From Puccinia triticina (lineage: Eukaryota; Basidiomycota; Pucciniomycetes; Pucciniales; Pucciniaceae): DNA of 64,000 nucleotides. Of this stretch, positions 11,265-22,030 are shown piece by piece (position 1 is the stretch's first letter; each line of letters starts with the position of its first letter). Below the pieces are notes generated by a model, which was not told the DNA's origin, searched no databases, and saw only the letters and a list, made by a program, of their open reading frames with translations. The position numbers and the translations under genes were made by a program. The stretch is taken from the NCBI RefSeq assembly GCF_026914185.1, contig NC_070558.1, forward strand, positions 5,146,001 to 5,210,000. The letters are read 5' to 3'.

Positions 11265-12842
11265 CCACCCAAGGCGTGAAGCCATTGCAAGCAGAATGCG
11301 GAGAGCCGGAAAAGTCGGAGTTGGAGTGAAGGTCTCGCCAAAGTTACGGCCATTGATTTGTTTGAAACCCTGGGCAACAATTCTTGCCTTGAATTTGGTG
11401 ATGACGCCTTCTTGATCCCTTTTTAGCGCAAAAACCCAACGACAAGTTAGGATATCTTGTGCCTCTGACTTCGGAACCTCCTCCCAGACACAAAGATCAA
11501 GCATCATCCCGACCTCAGCATCAATAGCCACCTTCCATTCGGCGTGAAGAGTAGATGTGATTGCTTGACGGTATGTGTATGGTGCGTCCGACGTAAAAGG
11601 CGATTCAGATACCGCAGACTCCAAACAGGCGTCCTGAAGTTCTAACTCATGAAGCTGGCTGAAATCACCCAGCCGATCTACACGAATCGAGTTGAGAATT
11701 GCGTTGACAGAACCGGAGTTGGTGAGTTGCGATGGTAAATCATCCTCATGAAATATGACTGATGCTCCCCGCTCAAGCTTCTTGGAATTCAGATTCCAGA
11801 GCAACCAACCATGCGAGTCATCCAGAACACCAACTTGGATGAGAGCGGTTGACCGTGGAACAAATTGCTTTGGATAATTGATGTTGTGTAGGTAAGCCCA
11901 ACAATCAAAGACACGGACCATATTGAGTGATGGCTGTTTTCCCAAAGACAACTCAAACGGAGACTTCTCAGCGGCAGTGTGAACTATACGATTGCAAATG
12001 TAGGCTGCCAGCTTCATCGCCAAAAACCAGAAAGAAGTCGGCAACTTAGCATGGATAAGGAAGGTTTGTGCCATGTCCAGAAGCGTCCGGTTGGTCCGTT
12101 CAACACTTCTGTTCTGATGATGCTTGTACGGAATGCTTAGCTCATGACGGATGTCGTGTTCTTCAAGAAATTTGTTGAACTTGTTTGATGTCAATTCACC
12201 TGCATTGTCAGATCGGATAGCCTTCACACTATGTGGTGTCAATCGGTTGAAATCCAGAATCCAGTCACAAACAGCCTTGCCCGCCGCAGCGTTACTCTTC
12301 AAACCAATAACCGAAGTCATTTGAGAAAAAACATCATGGATAACTAATCCGTACGTACTCCCATCCAGCGCCTCAGGAAACGGCCCAACAAGATCAACCG
12401 CAATAACATTGCCTGGCGCATGGGCTATTTCACGCGAAGGGGACTGAACAGGAGAGTGTGTTCTCTTTGCGAGGGAACAAGAATGACATTTGGATTTGGG
12501 GAGTAACAACTTTTTCATAGGGATACCAAACACACACTGTTGATTGATTGTTTGATTGAAGAACCTGACAGCAATGTGACCGAGTCGAGCGTGCCAAAGA
12601 TTTGAGGCAGAAAGAGAAGATAAATGGGGTGAGAAATAACATGACTGGAGAGAGGCAGAGGATGTGGGAGAAGGGATAAACCAGCAATATTGACAGATGT
12701 ACGTCAAGAAATGCCTGCCTCGTTGAAAGAAGGTGAAACAACCGTCTTCAAAACCCACATTAACGTCCCATTTGTCAAAATAACAGTTCCAGAAACCCGG
12801 GGTACCAGTAAAACGTCCTTGAGATGCAGATTCCCAAAACAT
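11265..12842 (-). pseudogene. Copia-B pol: integrase and N-terminal RT
   Basis: The frame contains the HHCC zinc region (LWHARLGH ... CHSCSLAK) and the integrase core with D (IAVDLVGPF), D (IRSDNAGEL) and E in HHQNRSVERTNRT. A GAG-Pol linker follows, then the start of RT (WKVAIDAEV, CRWVFALKRD, FKARIVAQGF). It stops being RT exactly at the solo LTR boundary; residues after GWPV are read-through. A frameshift separates it from the protease frame at about 12704-12842. Confidence 0.93.
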
Positions 12843-13180
12843 GTTGGTACAATTGCATCCCCAATGCCGTCTACGGGAATACGGTCTTGAGACGCAACAC
12901 GCAACCGTAAATTAGCAGGACGAATGTGAGAGAAAAAAGACCGGTGTGACGTTACATGATGTGTAGCGCCTGTGTCACAAAGAGGATCATCTGGGTTTTT
13001 GGGTGTCACCGAGATTGACACCAATTCTCCAGACTTGGTAACCAGTTGTCCCAAAAGGACGTTTGAATTCTGGGGCCTCCATGAAGGGTTCTTCCTTGGC
13101 GGGTCCTCGAGCGGCGGTAGGTTATTCTTCACTCGCGGGCAATCAGGTGCCCAGTGACCCCATTCCCAGCAGAAGTTGCA
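12704..13180 (-). pseudogene. Copia-B zinc knuckle and protease
   Basis: 13180-13139 encodes a CX2CX4HX4C nucleocapsid zinc knuckle (CNFCWEWGHWAPDC), and the same frame continues into KNNLPPLEDPPRK. The aspartic protease active site follows as CDTGATHHVTS. The frame ends at 12704, overlapping the shifted integrase frame, so an indel has broken the polyprotein here. Confidence 0.9.
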
Positions 13181-14577
13181 CGGCCAATCGGCCGTGAGGT
13201 ACTGTTTTGCCCAATTGTCTGGGGGCGGAGTGAAGGAATTATGACCTCAGGCGAGCGAAACAGGCGGAGGGAAGAAGATCGGCTTTTAGCCGATAGCAGA
13301 CAATGTCTGAGAAAAAGGACCGAGTAACTCACTTGAAGGGGCTTAAGTGCCTTTGTAGATAAGACAGAGTGCAGGCTCAAGTGCGCACAAGGGATCAAGG
13401 TGGTCAGGACTGATGATTTGATTTCCTAGGATAGTCTCAGGTTTAAATAGACTATCTACATGTGTTCAAGATGTTGGCGCAAACAGAAAGAAGGACAATG
13501 AATAAGGAAGAAAAATTACATGCATAAGGGAAGGTGACATGTTTGTGAAAGGAAGAAAACAGGAAAGGAAAGCGAGATCGAGTGAAATTCCAACATGGAG
13601 TGGTTGAGTTGGAAGAGTCTTGGCTCCGTTGAGGCTGTTGTAAAGATGAACCACAAGATCCACGAAAGCCCCCTTGACCGTGTCCACCACAATAAGAACC
13701 AGAGTGAGAGCCGCGACCAGAAGTGGACGAGACAGCCATCGCCAACGCCGTCCCCAGAGCCAAAGCTGATTGGTGGAGGCGAGTCGCCATGTGTAGGAGT
13801 TCCTCTGAGGTGACGACGTGATTGGGTTTGATAGCAATCCGAGAGTCAACGGAATCAGCCATGGTCTGCTGGTATTGATGGACGACGGAGTGGAATGAGA
13901 CAGCTAGACACTTATCTACTGTCAAACCCCCCAGTCTCTCATCCAGATCAATCCAGCTCCGCTTCAAAGCCTCATAGCTGGACAATATTGAATCCAATGC
14001 ATCTGGGGCCTGTGCAATGTTAGACCATCAACTCAGAATGAGAGACCAGGAGGTGCCTGCAAATTGCCCTTTCAAAGAATGGTAGGCCCCATACGCAGTC
14101 AGCCCGTTGAGGGAGGAGCGTAGCGCCGGATCAATTGAATGTTGAAGGAGGGCCAAAACTCCATTGGAAATCGCCGGATCGGTTGCCAAAATGTTGGTGT
14201 CAACAAATTTGACGTTTTGAGTGATGCCTTTGACCATGTTGACTACCGCCGCCGACCAAAGAGGAAAGTTTGTCCCATCCAAATTGAGCTGAGGAGAAAT
14301 TTGTTTGCCGAGTTGGTGCCATTGAAGTTGATTGGAGACAAGAGAGTTTGAGGCCAAGGTGATGGGTCTGACTGTTGTTGGAGAGATTCTGAATCAGAAG
14401 GACCTTTAGAAGATTATCATTGATCCCCGAAAGGCCTGTCCTTTCCAATTCTCAAACAATGATTGTATCTAAAGACTCAGAAGGTTAAGGTTCTCCGGAG
14501 GCTGGACTGGAATCCACGGCGGGCAGTTGGTTGACGGAAGAAGAAGGAAATGGAACTTGGGACTTTTTGCCCAACAT
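13139..14577 (-). pseudogene. Copia-B gag
   Basis: The likely gag start is ATG at 14577 (MLGKKSQVPFPSSS). Gag-like pieces follow in several frames: LNLDGTNFPLWSAAVVNMV, the typical N-terminal gag sequence of copia, at about 14290, and the helical gag body in 13997-13452 (ALKRSWIDLDERLGGL ... SSTSGRGSHSG) leading to a Gly/Ser-rich stretch before the zinc knuckle. At least two frameshifts and one stop break it. Recognisable by position and motif, not intact. Confidence 0.8.
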
Positions 14578-14777
14578 GGTATGGGATGAGTTAGATTAGA
14601 GCAAAGAATCAGCCGATACAAAAGGATTCGATTCAAATAACTGTTTGTGGATGGAAGTCAGGGGTCTGCAAGGTGGGGTTACTCTAGCGGTGAAATCCGA
14701 ATGAATAAGGTCAGGACGGTCAGATCGCGTGTTAACCATAAAGATGCTTGTCAAAGAACCACGGAAGGGTGGAAGTA

Positions 14778-15318
14778 CTAGCTTAACAAAGCCTCTTGGG
14801 CAAAGTGTCTGGGGGACCCCGCCTGGAGGGCTCTCCGCAGGAGAGGCTTATGAGTTATGTCTTGGTTTAAGCAGGAGCAGAAAGGATCTGCTACACTTCA
14901 AATCCCAACTAATATAAAAAAACTGAATACACAGAGTTGTAGATTCTGTTCTTGCAAGGAATTTGAGCCACTTAACTATCTTGTAGCCAGAAAAACAACT
15001 CCTGGATTCCCAAACAAGTGGAGCCTCATTTGGAAGACTTGTGCATTTTTGATCTTTTGAAAAGGTCAACAGATTGTAATAGAAAAAATCTGAGTAGACC
15101 AAATTGTAGAGAAAGAAAAGTAGCATAGGGTACAGATAGGGCATATTGGTGGAGAGGCTGGGGGAGGAGCTATAAAAAATTTAAAACCCTCTCAGCCAAA
15201 TGAACTTTCTGCTCCCGCTTAAAATTTGGGATAATGCGCAAGTCCCTCCCTGCGGGAGGGGCGGCTTTGCCGCCAGCCACAGCGAGCCTCCCACCAGGGG
15301 GGACTTTTGTTAAGTTAG
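14778..15318. mobile_element. Small TIR element with 9-bp duplication (nested in the Copia-B leader)
   Basis: 541 bp. The ends are CTAGCTTAACAAAGCC... and ...GGGACTTTTGTTAAGTTAG. The flanks are GTGGAAGTA (14769-14777) and GTGGCAGTA (15319-15327), 8 of 9 matching. Internal CCTC...GAGG and CCCTCC...GGAGGG palindromes lie next to each end. It belongs to the family whose coding member is at 44367-48358. No coding capacity. Confidence 0.85.
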
Positions 15319-15429
15319 GTGGCAGTATATTTGAGAAAAAGTGTGTTTCACAGGAGGGTGAGATAAGGATCCACAAGCTTGTCCACAGAAGGGTGGAGCT
15401 TAAAGATGAAGGATATCCCGCTGGTCACA

Positions 15430-15445
15430 GCGCGGGCTCATAACC
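15430..15445 (-). promoter_or_regulatory. Copia-B primer binding site, initiator-Met half-tRNA type
   Basis: Directly after the 5' LTR the minus strand reads GGTTATGAGCCCGCGC. Its complement, GCGCGGGCTCATAACC, matches the D-stem/anticodon-loop region of eukaryotic initiator tRNA-Met (CAT anticodon flanked by CT...AACC). Drosophila copia is known to prime from this internal part of the same tRNA. Confidence 0.85.
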
Positions 15446-15670
15446 TGTAGAGCTATGAATCCTAAAGATGAGATGATGGTAGAAAACTCCCCCGAGGGAA
15501 AATACATTTCAGCTACTAAGAGGACTATAAATAGCTGACTGTAAGTACATAGTTTGGTTGATGAGAAATAAAGACATAGTATAATATGTAAATAGAATAT
15601 GTGGGAAAATATGGATATAAAATACTGAGAAAATATTGATATAAAAATAAGACCATAGTTTGACATAACA
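15446..15670 (-). repeat. 5' LTR of Copia-B
   Basis: 225 bp, same ends as the 3' LTR. It is followed on the outside by target duplication AACAG at 15671-15675. Confidence 0.97.
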
Positions 15671-16150
15671 AACAGGGCCTTGTTGCCCGCATCCTTGGGT
15701 ACGTCAGCCTTCTTCCCCTTGTCCTTGTTACTCAACGTTATCGCAGCGTTTGCGCCCACAGGCGCCTCGCCGCTCTTGCCGTCCACCTTCACTGCGCTTG
15801 CTCCGCCCGCTTCTTCAACATGGGCTTGATTGGCTTGCTCGGCTAGCTTTGCAATCGCCGCAACCGCTAGGCTGTCCAAAGCTGGGTCCCATCAATCATT
15901 TCATCATTGTCAGTCTACTGAGCGTTCTGATACGGTATCCAAAGATTGACTGGACTCACTCTTGAGGATTTGCAAGAACAATTTGTCCAAATTATTGTAT
16001 TCCTGCTTTAAGACGCAGAAGATGCAAGGAGCAGATGTCAGCTCTCTATCAACAAATCACAGGCAAGATAATTGAACTCACTTGGCGTCATTGACTTTTG
16101 CGGAAATGGCTATGAGGGATTTACTACATTCATATTACTAGAGTTCATGG
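15671..16150 (-). pseudogene. Exons of an interrupted helical-protein gene
   Basis: The minus strand shows three exon-like pieces with good splice sites: ...SLIAISAKVNDAK (about 16130-16090) then GTGAGT; ...QEYNNLDKLFLQILK ending at 15960 with a GTGAGT donor; a 78-nt intron (15959-15882) with a CTGAC branch and CAG acceptor; and LDSLAVAAIAKLAEQANQAHVEEAGGASAV...KDAGNKAL from 15881. The last exon is cut at 15675 by Copia-B and would continue at 8728. The product is Ala/Lys/Glu-rich and helical. It may belong to the same gene as the exons at 17199-19700. No family recognised. Confidence 0.45.
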
Positions 16151-17198
16151 CGGCTTCGCCGCTGCAATCTCAGGGCTCTCTCCTCACATTACACAAAAAC
16201 CCAGGTGCAACCACACCAAAAGACTGCAGTGAAGAAAAATTGAAATCTTCATTACAAAGATTCAATAGTCCAATATTCTCAGGGTTAAGCCCCTGTCCAA
16301 ATTTTTCCAGTATAATCTTCTTTTTTCAAAAATACATAAACTACCACTTATCATATTGGAGACTCTTATTTTAAGGCCTTCATCAATGTTCACCCAGGAC
16401 TGATTTCAAGGACACAGATAATTTCCCTTGCCCAATATTGAGGATTTGACTTTTGCTTTTAGCATTAATAGCTGGCAGCTAAGCTGTACTAACAGGTCTC
16501 AACCTTCAATCCCCAACAGTTCAATCACCTGTGCAAAATCTTCCCAAGCCACAATTTATCCTCTATGCTTGCTGCATCTCCAACTCAAATTTCAAAGTCA
16601 GTTGAGTTTGTCATTTATATCATTCCACAGCAAGTTCTTTTTGTGAATTACCTGTTGAATCTTAAAACTACCCAGATAATAATACCTTCAGAGGATTAAT
16701 AGTATACAAAAGAATGAAAGAGTAAAGAGATGAGGCAAAAGGCACGACACAGAGAGAGAGGAAGCGGAAAATCATAGGATACCAAAGGAGGAGAAAAGGG
16801 GCATTATCAAAGGAATAGAAATCACTCTTGTCTTATGTTTAGTCATCATGAGCAAAAAGAAAAAAGAAACCAAGCAGAAAAACTGAAAGAAAGAAAAGAG
16901 AATACAAGCTGTAGACATTTTTACTTTGACTTGGTCTATTTCTAGTGCCTTCTTGATATCCTTTCACAAATAAATAACTCAAGAAAATCAAGGGGCAAAA
17001 AAACAGGCTTGGATAACAAAATGATCTCTGCGCGCTGCTGCAACAATGATATATGGCTAGGTTTCAAAATGCTTCCTGGGGTCTCTTTTTGAGGATTTCC
17101 CCCTCTCCCAATACCTTGTTTTGTCTGCTTGGGATTGGCTGGTTTTCAAGTCAGCTGGTCAAGACATGCAAGACCTTAATCAAGTGGCCATCATTTTT
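16151..17198. other. Intron-like or intergenic AT-rich stretch
   Basis: No supported exon. 16700-16920 is purine-rich (GAGAGA and AAAGAAA runs). It may be intronic if the helical-protein exons on both sides are one gene. Confidence 0.35.
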
Positions 17199-19700
17199 TC
17201 ACTTGTCTTTGATTTCGAGTCCTTTGACTCGTTGCAAGATAGTCATGGGTTGCTGGTCCATGGATTTGCTAGATTGTTCTTCCTTTCCCAAAGATTGAGG
17301 TCCTGATGTATGCAGGGGTAGCAGTCGCATTGGCGGCGGCAGTCTTAGAAAGTGCAGCAAACAAACTGCCTTCCTTACAGAAGGACGACAGAATGAGAGA
17401 CAATGGAGAAGTATCACTTTTAGAGGTGGGTGGGGCGGCGGCTGCGGGAGCGGGGGCAGTGGCGGAAGGTGGAGAATTGCCATTTGTAGCCGGCTTGGAA
17501 ACGCTCAATTTCAGTTGAGTTGCGCTCCGTCATTGGTGCTCTTCTCAAACTACCGCCGGACGCGCTGTGACCATCTTAGGATCCCACCGGCGTGACCCGG
17601 CTTGGAACGCAATTGCTGCCCCTTGGAGGTGGGCCTATGTCCTTCCGAACTGGCTCGTCTTATCGGGACTTGGATATTCCGGTCTCGTCGTGTGTCTTGC
17701 CGCTCCGGCTAACGGCTGTTGATAAAATTGGAGCAGGGGCCTAGCTTCCGAGGCGTCCTTGGTCTCTTGATGACCAATTCATTGAGACTCTAGATTAAAC
17801 TGTAAGATGTGACTCGCGCATTTCCTCTGAATGCCGAGTTGCCGACCACCAAGACAACATCTTCCTTGACCTGTAGGCATTCTGCCTTGCGATAAAATTA
17901 CATCCAAAACCGGTGAAGAACTTATACTCCTCGATAAACTGATCCACGTTTGCGTTGTGGAGAAGCATCCACTGGGAGAATTCTGTCTGGAAAATCGTGA
18001 AAACTGCGCAGCGCTGATTTCATGATTGTTTGTCACTGCTCCTGTAATCTTCTCTCAAATGAAACACGGTGGACCCCCCGGTCTGGCCCAGCTCAGTATG
18101 CTCGCGTGCTTGGACCTTGGGGACCTCCCCTTGCAGTCCGGTCACCTACCATGCCAAGATAAAACAAATGGCCGTGAGGGCCTCATCAAGACGAAGGCAG
18201 AGGCAATGCCAGCATGGTACGGCGAGCCCCTGCCAGAAAGCCAGGAAATATTGGACTGGTTACAAATACATACCAAGCTGTAAATATTTGGGCCTGGATA
18301 AGTCATTTGGGATGGGACTTACGAGTACGCAATAGAGTTATGACGTTGACATCTGCCCTGAGTTTCCTGACTCGGTGGCAACTCCCTCATTGGGTGGGAA
18401 GGAAGGCGTGTTGGGGGGCGGATTGGCAAGGCAACGGGATCAAATGAAATCGCGTAGTGGTCGCCATGTGGCTAGGGTACCGTGGCTTCAATGTATTGCC
18501 ACGGCGCTGCGAGTAATGGATGGACAATTCGTGGCCAGACAGAGCTGGGGCAAGGGTATAAATAGCTTCAATTGGTGGTTCATCATCCCCCCAGGGCAGT
18601 CGAGGATGCTGCACTTCCAGCTAACCTTTGCCCTCAACCCCTCCGCTGTTGCGCGTGCGCAGTCTGAGGGGCAAAGAGTGGGCCCCCCACGGGTCTGCAG
18701 CCTTTGCTGCGGGCTGGGGGCCTTCACGTCCAACCTTTTTGACCCGCGCGCTTGACGCGGGCTGGAGGTTGAGCCTGGGCGCACAGCACTGCTGATGTTG
18801 GAAGGCTAGGTTGACAATTTACAGTGCTACATTTTTTTTTTTTTGATTCATATTGATTGAGGAAAATTTGTGGATTTTGAATTGGTTTTTTGTACAATGG
18901 GGAAACCCTAGATTTTTTTTCTTCTATTTTGTGTGTTTACAGGGGGAACCCTTGATTTTTTTTTTAGGGTTCTGGGAAATCTGTGTCTTTAATAAACTTG
19001 GATTCAGCAAAAAAGTGTTAGGCTTTTTTGCGAGGATCCGTATCTGTGCTCCTACAAGGTTCTACTTACGTGATTGCCTCGCCGGCATTGGTGGACTCTT
19101 CAACAGCCTTGTTAAGCTCATTGCTCTTTTTTGGAGCGGCGCCGAGCAACTCAGTTGTCAAAGTCTTGACCATTGGGAGCATCTGGGAGACCTTTTTACT
19201 CTGGTCGACGATTTCTTTAGTGTTTCTTCCCAAGTTGGTCACGCCTTCCAAGCCGACACCCATTTTGATGGTTCCCTTGAACAGCTTAGTCGCAAGCTGT
19301 TCCTCCTTGGAGAGATTTTGAGGCTTGTTGTTTCCATCCTTCACACCAGCTGGCGGGGGTAAATTGCCCTTGGCATCAACCTTGGTATCATTTGCTGCTG
19401 CTGCGGTTGCTTGGGTGGCATCAACTTTCTGTTCAGTCGCCCCACCTAGTTTGATTTTTCAACAACAAAATCTTAGGGCTGGGGCATGTATAATGTTAGT
19501 TCTTGGTTGCAGTTGTGGAGGAGCAGGGGAGATGGGCGGGCTCAAAGCAGCTGTGCCTTGCCAGCAACCAGAGCAACCATAGATGGAGATTTAGGGAAAA
19601 ACACTTACTTGAGGCGGGCTCAGAGGAGGCAATTTGCTTGGGTGGCAGCTTGGGCAGGCAATGGAGGGGGAAGTTTGGGCAGGCAGTGATGAAGGCAAGG
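17199..19700 (-). CDS. Multi-exon helical protein, unrecognised (exons only)
   Basis: One exon (about 19700-19609) ends in PPKQIASSEPAS with a GTAAGT donor at 19608. The acceptor after ACTAG at 19446 restores the frame into SGATEQKVDATQATAAAANDTKVDAKG...LPMVKTLTTELLGAAPKKSNELNKAVEESTNAGEAI, which ends at 19066 in another GTAAGT donor. A later block (17508-17269, VSKPATNGNSPPSATAPAPAAAAPPTS) is phase-compatible. A further one (to 17199) reads SLGKEEQSSKSMDQQPMTILQRVKGLEIKDK and ends near GTGAAA. The protein would be Ala/Pro-rich with amphipathic helices. The long gap 17509-19065 holds an interspersed repeat. No start codon found. Could be one gene with 15671-16150. Confidence 0.4.
17509..18539. 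other. Stretch without a supported gene
   Basis: Moderate-GC sequence with several short overlapping frames on both strands and no consistent coding signal. Probably intronic or TE-derived. Confidence 0.3.
18540..19015 (+). repeat. Interspersed repeat family R1, copy 1
   Basis: It shares blocks with 32239-32690 in the opposite orientation: GCACTTCCAGCT, GGGGCCCACTC-like, GCAGCC/TTTGCTG around 18695, the T-rich run, and ACAGGGGGAACCCTTGATTTT. Near its end is AATAAACTTGGATTC. The single polarity, T-rich blocks and AATAAA fit a 3' end of a retroposon or a processed transcript; no terminal repeats are seen. Confidence 0.6.
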
Positions 19701-20076
19701 GTGAGGTTTGATTGAGTTGGTGTTGCGCGAGTCAAAAGAGCCACACAAGTGCCTTCTGTACCCAGATGGTCGTCAGACTTGAGCCATGCGAGCAATCAGG
19801 TTACTGGGGGACACGGGGCTCTTAGCAATTGATGGGGATGTGGTTGTTGGGTCGCCGAGCTCCGTTGGTGTTGCAGGTGTTGACGGGGCTACATACAAGC
19901 ATCGGAAGCGGCTGAGTTGGCGAAGACAAAATGGTTGAAGGGGAACTACAAATGACTAGCTGGGCCAATCGGACATAGCTGGCGGGGGACCGTCAGGTCC
20001 CCGCTGATCTTTGATGGGTAAAAAAAAATAGGGGAAGAGGACAAGTGGCAAAAAAAAGCGGGGGGGGGAACCGGTA
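19701..20076. other. Short gene-free stretch before the MITE
   Basis: No gene or repeat recognised, apart from A and G runs at 20021-20069. Confidence 0.3.
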
Positions 20077-20428
20077 CAGCAATGTCAGAAGTGCTTGCGG
20101 CCAGCTTTTGGACCACTGATTTCAGCCTCAAAGCCTGTATGGCTCCTGTACGTCAGGAATGCCATCAGAAGAAAAAACCCAGTTTCTTTGTTTTCCACTT
20201 TGGGGCCTTGAGGGCCCCACCATTGGATTCCTGGAGTGATTTTACTTCAATCCGGCCCTTCGCCGCCCCTGCCCCCCTTGCCCCTCACCCGGCCCGGCAC
20301 CCATGTCAAGCAAAACCAGCTTCCCAAACGGGTTTTGTCTGCCTGTACAGTGAAGCTGTACAGGCCTGTGGCTGAAATGCAAAAGTCATTCCAGCCACAA
20401 AATTTGGCAAGCTTTTCTGACATTGCTG
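20077..20428 (+). mobile_element. MITE with TA target duplication, copy 2
   Basis: 352 bp. Ends are CAGCAATGTCAGAA... and the complement ...GACATTGCTG, flanked by TA (20075-20076 and 20429-20430). It has the same interior as 7732-8101 in the reverse direction. The TIRs match with two mismatches. Confidence 0.88.
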
Positions 20429-20493
20429 TACCTTTTCTGAAGGGGGAAGGTGAAACACAAATCAGACACCGCAATTTTGCATGTTGAAATTAT

Positions 20494-20640
20494 GGTGTTC
20501 AAAGTTGGTTTGCATAGTTTTATGCATGCATAAATCGTAAAATCATAAAATCTTTTTTGCAGGGGATATAACTGTCTGATTATGTAATACAAAATTTCCT
20601 CACCAAAACATTTTTATGATTTTATGATTTATGCATGAAT
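20494..20640 (+). mobile_element. Truncated Tourist-like MITE
   Basis: It begins GGTGTTCAAAGTTGGTTTGCAT, matching the inner-strand end of the complete Tourist-like MITE at 38661-38857, and carries the same ATCATAAAATC/GATTTTATGAT inverted blocks. It stops where the foldback element starts, so its far end is missing. Confidence 0.7.
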
Positions 20641-20646
20641 AAAATT

Positions 20647-21905
20647 ACAGACTTACTTTGCGCACTGCAAAAAACTCTTTGCGCACTGTGGGGGTCGTCG
20701 TCTCAACGTCCCGCCCCCAGTGCGCGCTTCTGCCACGGCTCTTCGCGCACTGTGCATTCCCCCAAAAAAACGGCTTACTTTTCTGGTGATATTTTTCAAT
20801 GAGTCGATAGAACGACCTTTTATGACCCCCCCAAAAAATAATCAAGTCATTTGATGGTCTCCTTGAGCCTAGAGAAAATTGAGATGAAATAATCATATTT
20901 TAATGCGGCAGGGACCTGTAATATCGCTTCCTGTGCCCCAGTAGCCCCAAAACTTTCACAGTATCATGGTACATGTACAAGTTCATGATCTGATAATTTT
21001 CAGAATTTTTCCCAGAGATATAAGGGGTGCGCGGCAGGCTTAGTAGGAAAATTACTGCTAACTGTATAGCTTTTTTGTTACACACCCAAACAGTCCCAAA
21101 ATTTCAGAAATGTTTTCATTGTGGATATTCTCCGCGCCATGAATTTCTTGGCAATAGTGTGTCATGATAACATGAGATATAAGGGGTGCGCGGCGGGCTT
21201 GGTAGGAAAATGACTGCTAACTTATCTCATGTTTTAATGACACACTATTGCTAAGAGCTTTATGGCGCGGAGAATATGCAAAACTGAAACATTCCTGAAA
21301 ATTTCAGACTGTTTCAGCATGTAACAAAAAATCTATACCTGTAGCAGCCATTTTCCGCCGCGCACCCCTTATATCTCATGTTATCATGACACAATATTGC
21401 CAAGGAATTTATAGCGCGGGGAGTATTCACAATGAAAACATTTCTGAAATTTTGGGACTGTTTGGGTGTGTAACAAAAAAGCTATACAGTTAGCAGTAAT
21501 TTTCCTACTAAGCCTGCCGCGCACCCCTCATATCTCTGGGAAGAATTCTGAAAATTATCAGATCATGAATTTGCACATGTACCATGATACTGTGAAATTT
21601 TTGGGGCTACTGGGGCACAGGAAGCGATATTCCAGGTCCCTGCCACATTAAAATATGATTATTTTATCTCAATTTTCTCTAGGCTCAAGGAGACCATCAA
21701 ATGACTTGATTATTTTTTGAGGGGGGTCATAAAAGGTCGTTCTATCGACTCATCAAAAAATATCTCCGGAAAAGTAAGCCGTTTTTTTGGGGGAACGCAC
21801 AGTGCGCAAAGAGCCGTGGCAGAAGCGCGCACTGGGGGCGGGACGTCGCGACGACGACCCCCACAGTGCGCGAAGAGTTTTTCGCAGTGCGCGAAGTAGG
21901 TCCGT
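20647..21905. mobile_element. Foldback element, about 1.26 kb, with subterminal GCGCACTG repeats
   Basis: The two halves are inverted copies. The outer arms run from AC(A/G)GAC(T/C)TACTT(T/C)GCGCACTGC at 20647 and pair with 21905 inward; the inner arms reach about 21190 and 21350. Pairing extends over about 540 bp per side with scattered mismatches, around a spacer near 21200-21340 that itself repeats inner sequence. GCGCACTG or its complement recurs about four times near each end, as expected for transposase-binding subterminal repeats. Frames inside are mirrored pairs and not genes. Confidence 0.85.
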
Positions 21906-22030
21906 ATATATTTTTTTTGGTTGATTTGGCTACAAAATGATTTCCCTGCTTTTTCCTCTGAAATGGCCATGTAGTCCACAAGTATACATCCCATCAGTTA
22001 TGCTTTGAATTGCCATTCACACCAATCAAC

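Larger units (their letters stand above)
8734..15670 (-). mobile_element. Copia-B, complete Ty1/copia retrotransposon
   Basis: The element lies on the minus strand with two 225-bp LTRs (8734-8958 and 15446-15670) that differ at only a handful of positions. It is flanked by a 5-bp duplication AACAG (8729-8733 and 15671-15675). The order from the 5' LTR is primer site, gag with zinc knuckle, protease, integrase, RT, RNase H, purine tract, 3' LTR, as in copia. The coding region has several frameshifts and two nested insertions (10494-11259 and 14778-15318), so it is dead. The near-identical LTRs suggest a fairly recent insertion. Confidence 0.96.

Noticed and set aside
21466..21651. Pair of identical 61-residue frames here and at 20900-21085
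   Set aside because: They are mirror images of the foldback arms, not two genes.
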